From: Isochrysis galbana
Lineage: Eukaryota; Haptophyta; Isochrysidales; Isochrysidaceae
Length of the DNA: 64,000 nt
Reading direction: 5' to 3'
Assembly: GCA_018136815.1 (NCBI GenBank)
Contig: CM030943.1
Span: 2,201,370-2,265,369, forward strand
In this document: positions 19,346 to 29,829 of the stretch, piece by piece
How the letters are laid out: each line of letters starts with the position of its first letter
Numbering within the stretch: position 1 is the stretch's first letter
Program-made: the position numbers and the translations under genes
Notes under the pieces: generated by a model
What the model was told of the DNA's origin: nothing
The model's input: only the letters and a program-made list of their open reading frames with translations
Databases searched by the model: none

Positions 19346-20557
19346 TGTACCTGAGCTTCACCGTGTGGCCGCACGACGAAGGACCTGGAAATAAGAGCCT
19401 AGAAATCGCATCATCTAGGATGAATGCGACAGAGCACGAAGACGCACGAATTGGCAGAAGGTCTGAAGTCGATCGCGGATGCGACACGGAGGGCGGACGC
19501 GGCCGCTTCGACTGCGACTGGTCCATGGGGACTGGGGGGGCGCCTTCGGCGAGGGGCCTTGAGGAGTCGTGTCGGCGCGCTCCATCGCAACCAAATATAG
19601 CAAGCATTAGTTGCATCGGTCAAACGCTACTACTATCGGTACTATAACAACAGCCAATAGTTTCGCTGCTCGCTCGCTAAGTGAACGTACTCGCAGCATG
19701 CGCAACGCTCGTTTTGAAGAAATGCATGTACACAATAATAAACTACTAAGGAGGCAAAGTCACTGAAGCACCTGTCTAACGCACATGCTTGTGGGCCAAT
19801 GTCTGTCAATGCACCCACCACAAGCGGCCGCAACCAACCGCAGACATGCAATACATACGATGTGCAGCCGGAGAATGCGCAACAAGCCCGCATTGATTGA
19901 TGGCGAGCTATACTAGCACCAGCAATTAGCGCGGCTGCTTGGCTACTTTCGATATCTACATTGGAACACCCCGGAGTAAGCTGGTTGTGCACGACTTCGT
20001 CCGAGCAATTGAGCAAATTACGCCGCCTCGTCATGTACCGCCACGCCTCGACCCAACGCAGCGGCGCGCACACATGCCTTGTCGCCGGCACATCTCACCG
20101 CACAAGAGGCGACTCTTGTATCCCACATGCCGTCATCGCGCACGCCTCCGCTCCATCCCGCGGCCAACCTGATTGCTTAGGTACGCCCGACAGCATGTTC
20201 TCCCAAACTTCGACCTCGTGCGCCCTAAGCCGCACGAGGACGCGGCATATAGGCCTCGGCCCTCGTCGGCACGGCAGGCGCCTGCGCCCATGCTTTTGTT
20301 GCCGTTGAGAGGCTGGTATGACACGTAAGGCAGCTCGCTGGAGGTCAGACGCGCCCAGCCCCGGCCCCACAACACCGCGTCACGCCGTAAGTCGATGAGC
20401 AGTCTAGTGGGTCCGGCAAGGGCGCACAGCCGGATCCAAATACATATGCGCAGCACCCGCCCCATGGCATAGTTCGCGTGGCCTCATGGCAGTGCGGCTC
20501 GACGCACGCGGCACTCCGGTCGGCCGGGGCAAGGCGGCGGCCACCTCGGCACGTGGC
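19346..20557. other. Intergenic, no gene recognised
   Basis: Several frames of 60-150 codons on both strands, none with a family signature. It is downstream of the PP2C stop codon, so it includes its 3' untranslated region. Confidence 0.4.
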
Positions 20558-23017
20558 TCAGCACCGCAGATCGATGAGCACGCCGGTCAGGTTGTCAGCT
20601 GCCTCGCCAAAGTACTTAGCACCAGTGGCACGTGTGTCCTCACAAAAGGCGGTCATCTGTATCTCCATCTGCTTGGTCCGCGCGGCAGCGGGCGACGGCG
20701 TGTCGTGGGCCGGAATGAGCTTGCTTGCCACCTCATCCAGCCCCCAGATGTCCCAGATGCCGTCCGAGGCGAGCAGGAGGTGCGGCTGCGTTAGGCCGAG
20801 CGCGGCGAGCGGTATGGTGCGCATCTACGGACAGTGCGCACGAGAGCGGAAGGCTGGGAGGATGGGCATGAGGCACGGCGCGAGGCGGACGGAGCAATCG
20901 GGCGGCGGCGCCTCACCTCGGGCTGCTCGGTCACGCCGTACTCATGCGCGTAGAAGTCGCCTAGCGACCTCGTCATCGTGATGGCCTGCTCCTCGACTTG
21001 TGCCTCCTCGGAGGAGTCAGTCATCGTCACCTTCGACTCGGGGATCAGCACGAGCGTGAAGCGGTCGTTCCGGCTGTTCTTCACCATGACGCCATGTTCA
21101 TCGGCCTGTTTGAGGTTGGCCTCGCTCAGCCTTGCCTCGCCGGTCAGCATGTCGTGCTCGTAGATGGCGAATTCCTCGAAGTCGGGGCAGTCATAGACAA
21201 AATTCACCTGTTTGGGCGTGTGGCAAGCTGGGGCTGAGCGCGTGGCGCTCGTGCATGCGCGCGGCGAAGCACGCACCTTTTGGCAGCGCGGGTGGACGGC
21301 CCGCAGCCGTACGTACTCGGCCAGATTGGTCGGCGTGTGGTCGTCCATCAGCACGCGATGCGTCGGCTCACCGGGCAGGGGGAGCGGCTTGCCGTCCTCG
21401 CGACTCCTTGCGACAGTCTCCGGCGTGGGTGGGGGCTGGCGCCCAAGGAGCACGGCCGACGAGTCGCCGACAACGGCGAGTGTGAGGAGCGAGGCGCGAA
21501 TGAAGAGTGCAACTGTGGCGGTCGTGCCGCCGTCAACCGCGTCCCACTGCGGCGGGCGGACGGCAGTGAGGGGATGGGTGGTGCAGGCCGCCGCGACACG
21601 GGCACGCGTCCGGCGCGCACCTGGAAGCCGTCGCCGTCGGGACTGCGCATGTACTCCAGCAGAAAGGCCTCGACGCCGCGTTGCAGCTTGATCTTGGCGC
21701 CGGGATCCGCGGTGAGCATCGCCTGCCGGATGTCGTCGTGCGCGCGCCGGAAGCACCACGAGAGCGCAGCCTCGGGCTCATGCGTTGCCCAGCGGTGCAG
21801 ATGGCGCAGGTAGCGCGAGAGCGTGCGAGACGCCACCTCGCCCGCAAGCTTTCCGAACCTGTGGCGCGGGCGGAGTGGGCGGACGCGTGGGCGAGGACGC
21901 AGGTGCGAGCAGGGACGGCCGCGTCCAGCGCGCATGCGCACCGCTTGCCGTGCCCATCGAAGACGGCGAAGATTGAGAGGTCGCGTGATGGCCGCTCAAT
22001 GAACCACGCGTCCTGGTTCTCCTTGCCCATGCCGCCCTCGCCGCCCTCGTGCGTAAATCCCACGGCCGGGTGGGCGGGACGATGCGCGTGCGCGGCCGCG
22101 AGTGTGCGCGCGACGGCGGCAGTCGCGCGGTTGAGTGAGGCCAAATTGCGTCGTTCGCGACCGCTGAGCAGATGGCCGCACCCGCCTGCGTCGGCCGAGC
22201 CAGCACCCCCGGCGCCCCCGGCAGTGTCGAGCAGCACCGAGGTGAGCGGGCCGAGCACGCGCGCCAGGAAGGCGTGCGAGGCCGGGCGCCGCCGCGGCGG
22301 CGGCGGCACAAGGCGCGGCGGACTCTCCTCCGCGTCGGGCGCCGCGCTCTCAACTACCCGCGCCACTCCTCTCGACGTCAAGGCTGCGCAGGCCTGCTCT
22401 CCTCCTCGCTCGCCTCTCATGATTTTGGGGAGGTCTGCTGCCGGTGCGTCCGGCATGGTGCGGATCGGAGGCGCCTCTCCAGCTGCCGCCGCAGGGCCCA
22501 CCCCCGCCTCCGAAGGGCCGAGAGAGCGAGCCGAGCAAGACGAAGAGGGGGCCTCCCCTTCGACTCCCACCGCTTCGCCCGCCGCCGATGCCCCCGCGGG
22601 CGCCCTTCGCGCCGCGCGTCCCCACGAGAGAGACCGGCGGATGTGGACGAGCCCGCGCGTGCCGGTCGCGCCGTGCGAACCAGCAGGTGGCTGCGTAGAG
22701 CCGAGAGAGCGGAGCGAGAGGTGGTGGAAGGCGGAGGAGGAGGAGGAGGCGGCGGAGGAGGCGGAGGAGGTGGAGGAGGTGGTGGCGGCGGAGGAGGAAA
22801 AGGCGGAGGAGACGGAAGAGGAGGAGGAGAAGCCCTTCTCTTTCGTCGGCTCACCGTGTGGCGTAGCCGACGGGTTGGAGCGGCCTCTTCGACTGAAGGA
22901 GAGCGTTCTTCTGGCGGTAGACTTTGGTCTGGAGGGCTCAGTTGGAGGGGTAAGGGAAGGAGGAAGCGGCGCAGGCTCGGCGGAGCGGCGGCGTGAGAAG
23001 GAGAGGGTGCGGCGCAT
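20558..23017 (-). CDS. PP2C-family protein phosphatase (PPM)
   Basis: Five exons: 23017-21942, 21858-21621, 21546-21277, 21207-20917 and 20824-20558, all GT-AG and frame-consistent, 713 residues. Residues 1 to about 325 are a Ser/Ala/Pro-rich extension with two 'RRTLSFSRR' repeats, possible phosphorylation or targeting sites. The catalytic domain follows: 'GMGKENQDAWFI', 'FAVFDGHGK' (metal-binding Asp), 'GGTTATVALF', 'LAVVGDSSAVLLGR', 'ITMTRSLGDFYAHEYGV', 'LLLASDGIWDIW' and 'DNLTGVLIDL' (the last two carry the other metal-binding Asp residues). The protein should be a Mg/Mn-dependent Ser/Thr phosphatase. An insertion of about 60 residues before 'ITMTRSLGD' is longer than usual. The ATG at 23017 has a good context (CCGCC before it); an upstream in-frame extension has no ATG. 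Confidence 0.92.
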
Positions 23018-24039
23018 GGCGGCGGGGGAGCGAGGGGACCCGGGGTGGGTGGGGGTGGGGGGCGTGCGGGGCGGGGGCGGGGGCTCTGGCTTCGTTGTTG
23101 GTGAGCGAGGAGGAGGCTCGGGAGCGGGAGGGGGAGGGGGGGGCGGGAAGGGGAGGAGGGGGCAGGGAGGAGAGAGAGAGAGCGCGAGAGAGAGGAGAGG
23201 AGAGAGAAGAGGTGGGGCGGGGAGGCGGGGCGGCCGGGAGCACCCGTGAAAAGTATTTGAAACGGGGGAGAATAGGTGAAGAAGGACTCTGGACACGCGT
23301 GAGTGAGAGGGGGAGAGACCGCGAGGGGGGGGAGAAGGAGTATGAGATTTTGAGAGAGGAAATCACGGGAATTTGACGAATAAATCGTCCTGACACTCCA
23401 CCATCCACAGAATACTTTTTCGAGGAAGGAGCAGGAGAGAGAGAGTAAGAGATGTGGCGGGGGCGAAGGGAGGTGCGGACGTTTCTGTATAATATTGTGG
23501 AGATTACATTAAAGTCCCCCTGCCGTTGCTGCCGGAGGAGAGTAGGCGAGCTGTTTCCCTTCTCTCTCTTCGGCGGAGGGCTCTTCCAGAGAGCCCTGTG
23601 TGTGGGGGGAGAGAGAGAGAGAGAGAGGGAGAGAGTAGTACACTGGCAGGGGGAGTCGGAGAGGAGCGAGAGTACTCACAGTCGATTACTCACAGTCGTT
23701 TACGTTATATCTTGTGAGACGGCACGCCGTGTCCTGCAGAGAGCACCAGGAGCGAGAGAGAGGCAGGTAGACCCTGGAGAATAAAAGAATCCGTGGGCGA
23801 TACGTGAAGAAAGTGAGGGAGCGTTCTCCTTCTCGAGCGGACAGAATGGAGGGAAAACGCGATGTGCTACTATTGTAAACTGGGGGCGGGGTTTTCTAGT
23901 AGGGACTCCACTCCATTCCACCAAGCCCAGAGCCAAGGCGCCTAGGCCCAGATCCGTACAACCACACCTAGAACTTAGAACCTAGAACCCTACTCTAGGC
24001 TCTAGAAGATGGGAAATACGTCGTCACCGTAGTTGGCCA
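23018..24039. other. Upstream region of the PP2C gene
   Basis: GC-rich first 250 bases, then GAGAGA-rich tracts (23600-23630). Presumed promoter and 5' untranslated region of the phosphatase. No other gene. Confidence 0.4.
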
Positions 24040-24190
24040 GAGGTCAAATACGTAAGTATTTGGCTTTTTTTGATGCGCGTCTTGGGTTGTAGGCCTCGAA
24101 TGTATTTGAAATGTATTTGTATTTGGCCTCCGCCTCCGGCCAAATACAACCGTATTTGGCCGTATTGCCGTACTCGTACTCGTATTTCAA
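24040..24190 (-). repeat. Short-word array element G (word CAAATACA / TGTATTTG)
   Basis: At least seven copies of TATTTG or its complement. On the minus strand it shares the core 'CAAATACATTTCAAATACAT' and the following 'aggcctacaaccca' with the array at 63142-63285. Confidence 0.7.
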
Positions 24191-24192
24191 CC

Positions 24193-24297
24193 TACTTTTA
24201 TAAGTAATGGTCAACGGTCAATGGGGGCCTCGCGCCCCCCTCTCTCCATCGCGGAGACCCCCCGGGATGGGCCCGTACATTCAACCTCAGCCCCTGG
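24193..24297 (+). repeat. 105-bp dispersed repeat (copy 1)
   Basis: Runs from 'ttttataagt' through 'caatgggggcctcgcgcccc' and 'gggcccgtaca' to 'cagcccctg'. Second copy at 33752-33860. Confidence 0.75.
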
Positions 24298-24345
24298 AAC
24301 TATTGTTATAGTTCGAGCGATGAAGCGCGCGCCGACCGCTCCTGA
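24297..24345 (+). mobile_element. Isolated 5' end of the MERA retroelement family
   Basis: Hairpin AACTATTGTTATAGTT plus ATG and 'MKRAPTAP', then the similarity stops. Only about 50 bp of the 5' end are present, which is unusual for non-LTR elements (they normally lose the 5' end). Confidence 0.55.
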
Positions 24346-24678
24346 TCCATCTTTGTATTCTTCGCGGAATTGATTGGCGCAATCCGCCGTGACGAGAATC
24401 TCCCAAGGGCCGGAGGCGCTCTTGGATAGGAATTCGGGCTCGAGGTCTACGCCCTCCAACTTGTTGAGGTGCGCGACAATCGCGCCGAGGACCTCTTCGT
24501 CTTTGGCCTTGTGTCCCTTCTCGTACGCCGCAAAGGCGATAATGATCTTGTAGGAGTCTGGAAATTCGGCCTCCTCCTCGGGCTCGGGCTCTAGGTCTTC
24601 GTCAAGGAGGGCCACCTGTGTGACCGGGGCGGAGGGTGGGGTTAGCCTCACATATGTTCTCGTCTCACTAGCGTCCAT
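24346..24678 (-). CDS. Uncharacterised ORF, possibly ORF1/RNA-binding-like
   Basis: The minus-strand frame starts 'MDASETRTYVRL', has an acidic stretch ('EDLEPEPEEEAEFPD'), then 'SYKIIIAFAAYEKGHKAKDE', 'VLGAIVAHLNKLEGVDLEPE' and 'GPWEILVTADCANQFREEYK'. The alternation of strands and helices resembles a small ferredoxin-like or RRM-like fold, as in some retroelement ORF1 proteins, but this is inference. The frame continues past 24345 into the inverted MERA 5' end, so the natural C-terminus is probably lost. It lies immediately downstream of a hAT pseudogene on the same strand. Confidence 0.4.
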
Positions 24679-24819
24679 ATGGCCTAAGGCCTAAGGCTAT
24701 GAATAGGTTGGATTTTGTCCTATCTAGATATCAGGGTCTGGAGGAAATCTGCCATCTAGCTAGATATAGATACGAGCCCTTCGCTATCTAGATGGATATA
24801 GATACTGGCCTTCGCGGGG

Positions 24820-26246
24820 GTAGATGTACACCTTCAGCGCGCGTGACAGACGGAGTAGTGAGTACAGAAGGTTCTGCTTGGCAGCTATGCGCGTACCATT
24901 CAAGTCGAGATCTGGACCTTCACGTTGGGCACCGTACCAACTGGCAAAGCTGACGTGCCAACGGCGATGAGTTCCTCATGCCGCGTTCCGTAGCTGAAAA
25001 ATTTGCCCATGTCCCGCGCCTTACTCAAGACTCAAGTGAGTCTGCCCGTCCGGGAAGGGATTAACAACAACGCCATTCTTCTTGCGGATCAATTCGCCGA
25101 TTGCCGATGCCCCTACCTTATCTCCGTCATGCATGCAGCAAACCTCCTCCTCCAGCTCAAACTGCGAGCTAATGCCCTTCGCCGCTCGGTCAGACATCGC
25201 GGCAGCAAAAATGTCCGCAGTAAGCCCGTATTTCTCTCGGAGCTCCTTCGACACCAGTTCCGCTACGGCGGTGTCCGTGTTGGACTTCGAGTTTGGAAAA
25301 GCGAAGCAGATGACGTGGTTCCGCTTCCACTCCGGGTCCACGAATTGCACGGCTAGGGCCTGGTATTTCTTTTTGTTCTTTAACGTCCCGCCGTCCGTGA
25401 GCAGCTGTGCAAACGAGTTGCCCTTGGCGTTCTCCATGGCAAGTCCCATGATGTGCTTGAAGAAGAGCTTGAAGACCTCAAACTCAGCATGAACATACTC
25501 TTTCAACTGCGTACAACACGGACGGAGGGACAGTGGTGAGCGGTCTATGGTGTTTAGTGGACGATGCGGTCTCGCTCACCTCTTTCACGCTCAACACCGG
25601 CGTCTTCCCAGGACGCTGCACGGCAGCCGGAATATAGGAAAACGCTTGTTTCTCCATCATGTTCTTGAAGTATGGGTCGTCGAACCCGGACTTGCTCACG
25701 TGCATCCTCGCATACATGTACCACTGCGCTTGTGCAGTGAACGCTTGGTCCACTGGCGAAAACCTGTACTTATCGAGCGTGGATTGAGGATCTGCGGCTT
25801 CGGCGTGGCTCCGAGCCATCTTCATGAAGAGGTCATGGTGCTTCTCATCCCGACTCACCATCTTGGCCTTGCTGACGGGGTGGGCACGATGCACGCTTTC
25901 GATGTGACGCCGAGCATTTGAAGTGATCCATGCCCCCACCCCCTTTCCAGGGTCTGCACGACTGAGCTTCAGCAAGAAGTTGCAAGGCCGTCCATCTTCT
26001 AAGCGGTAGGTAGGTGCACACGTGCGTGAAGTCGAAGTCGTTGGTGATGTCCGCCTTGCTCCTCTCCGAGTTGGGTCGCAAACGTTTGATGTCCTTCCAC
26101 AGCACAGACGATGACCCCTTCCTGGTCGGCGTGTTCTTGCTCAGGTCGCCCTCGGCGTATGGAATGTGCCGATCATCATCCTCGTGGCCGTTCGCGTCAG
26201 TAGGCGTTGTGGTTGTGGGGCCGGTGGATGCGGCTGTGCGGCACAT
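24820..26246 (-). pseudogene. hAT-family transposase, degraded
   Basis: The minus-strand reading starts with the ATG at 26246 ('MCRTAASTG'). A BED-type zinc-finger region follows ('DGRPCNFLLKLSRADPGKGV' ... 'ARRHIESVHRAH'), then an exon ending at 'LSVKE' with a GTGAGC donor, and a second exon from about 25510 ('LKEYVHAEFEVFKLFFKHIM'). The hAT core follows: 'IFAAAMSDRAAKGISSQFEL', 'EEEVCCMHDGDKVGASA', then, beyond an in-frame stop at 25021, 'FFSYGTRHEELIAVG', and after another frame change 'LNGTRIAAKQNLLYSLLR'. The conserved order D...C.MH...TR..A identifies hAT. At least one frame problem near 26010, one stop and one later frameshift make it non-functional. The C-terminal dimerisation domain is missing; fragments of such domains occur at 1873-2497. 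Confidence 0.75.
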
Positions 26247-26427
26247 GAGGGCTGCGGGGTGTGGGGCGCGGGCGGGGTCGGAGGCGCGAGAACTCCAGGA
26301 TTTAGCGGACTCGCGCGCTCTGCACTGCGCGCGCGGGGGGGGGGGGGGGAAGGGGGGGGGGGGGGAAGGGGGAGGGGGCGGGCGAGCGGGGGGGGGGCGG
26401 GGGGGCGCAGCGTTTTGCGGGGGCGGC
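26247..26427. repeat. Poly(G)-rich spacer
   Basis: Long G tracts between 26334 and 26405, interrupted by single A or C bases. No gene. Confidence 0.6.
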
Positions 26428-26575
26428 GGTTCGTGAACAGTTCATGAACAACGCACACGTTTGTTCACGTCCGTTTACGTAATTCTCGTCATGAACCTGA
26501 ACGGATATGAACACCCTGTTCACGAGCGTTAACATAAACGCTGATTCACGTCCGTTTACGAGAGAAAAAATATGA
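26428..26575 (+). repeat. Short-word array element I (words GTTCACG / CGTTTACG)
   Basis: Repeats of GTTCA(T/C)G, TGAAC and TTCACGTCCGTTTACG (the last at about 26465-26480 and 26550-26565), many in inverted pairs. No shared head with arrays A-E. Located about 110 bp upstream of the phosphatase start, so it may be part of that promoter. Confidence 0.55.
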
Positions 26576-26688
26576 ACGCCGAACACTGATCTCGTCTCTC
26601 TCTCGGCGAGAGATTCGATACCGCTGGGGGGGGAGGGGTGCGAGGCCGGCGCCGCGCGTGGCGCGAGGTGTGGCCCTCGTCCCGCGCG

Positions 26689-27947
26689 ATGGCGCCGCCG
26701 CTGCTCTCCCCCTCCTTCTCTCCCTCTCTCTCGCCCTCTCTCTCGCCCTCGCTGGCGGGTACGGGCGGGATGGCGGTGGGCGGACCGGTGCTGCTGATGG
26801 GAGGGCTCGTTCTTGACACGCTTTCTGGTCTCCTACGCCTTCTTCTAAAGCTTCTGATGGCTCCTCTCTGGTTCTTCGACAGATGGGACAAAGAGTCTCT
26901 CGTCCTCTCCATCCCCACTCCCGTGCGCAGGCGGCTGCTCAAGGCGATGTTCGGGCCCACGCTTGCCTGGACGATCCTGCTCCACCGAGCCATGCCCGAC
27001 ACCCGCCGCTGGTACGACCGCGTCGACGAGAGGGTCATTCTGGGAGCGCTGCCGCTCCGCTCGCAGCTCCACGCTCTCACATCTCTCGAGAGAGTCACTG
27101 GCGTGCTGAATATGTGCGACGAGTTCGCGGGGAACGAGGAGTATGAGAGGATGGGCATCCGGCAGCTACGACTACCCACGATGGACTACTGCTCGCCATC
27201 CGCACAGCAGGTGTGCGCCGAGATTGTGGCATGCGGCCGTGACCGGTCCTCGTGGAGCGCAAAGCCGACTGTACCAAGGAGCTGGCCGTGGGGAGCGGCC
27301 CATGCCACTGTGAACGACTCAAGCCCGCTCCCGCTGCTATCAGGTCGAGAACGGCCTCGAGTTCATCCGGCGGCAGCCTCCGGGCGGCACAGTGTACGTG
27401 CACTGCAAGGCGGGGCGAGGGCGCGCAGGCACCATGGTGATGGCATACCTCATCGCGGAGAAGGGTATGACGCCTGCACAGGTGTGCGCACATGTCGCTG
27501 GAGCCCTTCCTCGCCCTCGCTGCCTCGACAGCGACGCCGAATCCGTAAGGGTGGGCCCTCGGCTCGACTGGTGCCTCGTACGCACCACGCCTTTGCTCGC
27601 CGATGAGTATACCCTTTCGCAACCCCTGTCCGCAGGCACAAGCGGAATTGAGGCGCATCCGCCCCCACGTGTCACCGCGGCTGTGGAATCGTCCCACTGT
27701 CAGAGAGATTTACCGCCGCTCGATGTACCGGAAGGCGCAGCTGGGCAGCGCGTTGGCCGGGGCTGTCACGCCGGGGTCGGTGCCCGGCGGGAGCTCCGGC
27801 CGCAGGGACACTGCACCTGCGGGCGGTGGTCCGCCCCCAGTGCAACAAATGGGGGGCACGAGCGCCAACTTTGCCGGCGAGGACGCCAACTTTTCTCGCG
27901 CCGGTTCCGGGGGAGGCTCAATGAGAGACGCGGACGGCAGCAGCTAG
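26689..27947 (+). CDS. PTPMT1-type dual-specificity phosphatase (phosphatidylglycerophosphate phosphatase family)
   Basis: Three exons: 26689-27210, 27344-27481 and 27636-27947, all phase 0 and GT-AG, 323 residues. The N-terminus holds hydrophobic segments (about residues 28-64, 'MAVGGPVLLMGG' to 'MAPLWFFDRW'), suggesting membrane association or organelle targeting. 'WYDRVDERVILGALPLRS', 'GVLNMCDEFAG' and 'RLPTMDYCSPS' follow the PTPMT1 pattern. The active-site loop is 'VYVHCKAGRGRAGTMV' with nucleophile Cys195 and Arg201 (CX5R), followed by 'AELRRIRPHVSPRLWNRPTV'. The family dephosphorylates phosphatidylglycerophosphate in cardiolipin/PG synthesis at mitochondrial or plastid membranes. The Gly/Ser-rich tail of about 60 residues is not typical. 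The second hydrophobic Met is an alternative start. Confidence 0.9.
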
Positions 27948-28609
27948 GCCGCCCGTATCGGCACATTGGACGTCACGCCTGGGTTTGAGTAGCTCGTGCC
28001 AACTCTTTGCGCGTATCAACGGAGGATGCCCTTTCACAAGGAGACTGCTGTAGCGGGCGTGCTTGTAGGATTGCGCTAGATTTGTCTGAGCGCGCGTGTG
28101 CCTGTGGGAGGGCTGCATGGGTAGCCAAGACTGCCACATTCGACGAGAGTTCGCCAGTATCGAAGCCACTTGAGGGCGGTACCCCACATCGTTCTGTCCG
28201 GCTCACCTTCTGGTCCATTTCTCTAGCCTCAGCCCCACACTATATGCGCGGATGTCCGCCGGCGAACCGGTGTGCGGCAAGGTGCACGCTATCGTCCACT
28301 GCATCATAGTGACTTTCTTGGAGGTTGTGCATCTCCGCGGTTGGAGCTCATTGGTTGCGATCACACTTAGTGATTGCTCGGTGATACGTGTGGCCCGGGC
28401 ACCTGCCTCAGGCCTCAGGCGGCTGTTGGGCGAGCCTAATATGGCCTCCATTTGCCCTCTTGAACGGAGGTGTGCTGAAGTCCTCCGATGGGTGTCAACG
28501 CGCTTGTAGACGGCCAGCGTGGCAGGGTGGGGATTCTAGCCCTCAGACGTGCGTGAGCGTCAATCGCGCTTTCTCCTGCGGTTTCATCTCGTGGTAACGC
28601 TTACTAGTA
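27948..28609. other. Intergenic, no gene seen
   Basis: 3' flank of the phosphatase gene. No recognised repeat, and frames shorter than 100 codons. Confidence 0.45.
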
Positions 28610-29115
28610 AGGGTGGATGGGTACATGGGGGAACGCTACGCGCAACATAAACGTAGGAAACATACAATATAATGAAACAACTGAGCGTTTGTACCACTAC
28701 TCCCACTAGGCCAGTACTACCACGACAACCCTCAGCGCACCTGCCCCCATACACCTTGATGCGTGCTGATGGCCCACAGATACATACACCTATGCCAATG
28801 CACCCCTTCAAACCTCCCCCCTCGCAGACCCCCGGCTCCCATTCTCCATTTTATCTCCCCACAAGTTGCAAAATGAGGGAAAACCAAGTGAGGCGAACCG
28901 ACCTATGTCGGGCGACTCACCAGGGACCAGGGAAAAGCATTGGGGGGGGGGGGGGGGAGAGGAACTCTCGTCAACAGCAAGAACACAGAAGAACGGGCCT
29001 TACTTACCCTTACCAACTCGCGCCGTGAGCGGTCCTCGAGAAATAAATGATTGCTACTCGAGTAGCCTGCGTCGCCGCCCAGCTCTTTGCAGTTGCGGAT
29101 GGCGTAGTCCATGGG
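28610..29115 (+). repeat. Dispersed repeat U (copy 1)
   Basis: Matches 54790-55260 over most of its length (shared phrases 'taccactactcccactag', 'cctcgca.acccccggctcc', 'atgagggaaaacc', 'cctcgagaa.ta'). Both copies hold a poly(G) run in the same place. On the minus strand of this copy a short frame 'MDYAIRNCKELGGDAGYSSS' ends at a GTAAGG donor-like site (29005-29112), which could be a captured exon. Confidence 0.7.
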
Positions 29116-29829
29116 GTAAGGCTAAGGGAACCCCGCAAACACGCAAACACCCAGTTAACCCCCCCCCCCCCCCCTGCCGGCGCCAGGCAGGTATCAACGT
29201 GCCTCGGGCCCTTGGGCCCTCGGCCTATCCACGTGTTACGTGTTAGCGCGCGAAATCAGAGCGGGTGGTGGGGTAACATGTTCCCAGTGCTAGCATGGCG
29301 CGAGAGGGGGGGGGGGGGGGGGCAGGGGGAAGCGGGAAGCAACAAGCAACGCCTCGGCCGAAGATCACTCCGCCCTTTTCTCGTGTTTGAGTCCAATATT
29401 TCTCGAAAAGCTCTCCCCCCATGAGTCACCGTACAAAATAGCTGCGGTGAAGTACCTGTTTCGGTGCTTCGACCCGGCGCTAAAGAGTTGCAATGAGTTA
29501 CGCCACTAATACCCTTTTTCCAAAAGGAGGTCACTAATGGTCAGCCCTAGGCTTGATGCCTATGTAGTACGGTCTCAGCCCGTTGATGGATCCATATGAT
29601 CGACTTACTCTAAGGGGAAAACGACGCCTCGGAATGCGGAACGGCGACGAGATGCGAAAACGGCCCCCTCTCGCCTCTCGGGCACCGGCCCGCTCCCCAT
29701 GGCCCTATAGTGCTTTGAGTAAAGTCGGCCCTAGTGCTTTCAGGGACCTTTCTTCCACAGGAACGAATAAAGCACGAGGTGCGGGACGGTTCCTGAACTC
29801 TCTGTCAAGTCGGCGGGGCGCGAGTCCGA
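29116..29829. other. Intergenic with poly(C)/poly(G) tracts
   Basis: Poly(C) at 29160-29174 and poly(G) at 29307-29322. No gene seen. The right part is the 3' flank of the histidine kinase gene. Confidence 0.45.

Noticed and set aside
21681-23249. 522-codon frame on the plus strand opposite the PP2C gene
   Set aside because: It is the antisense shadow of a GC-rich exon; composition is low complexity and no motif is present, whereas the minus strand carries all PP2C motifs.
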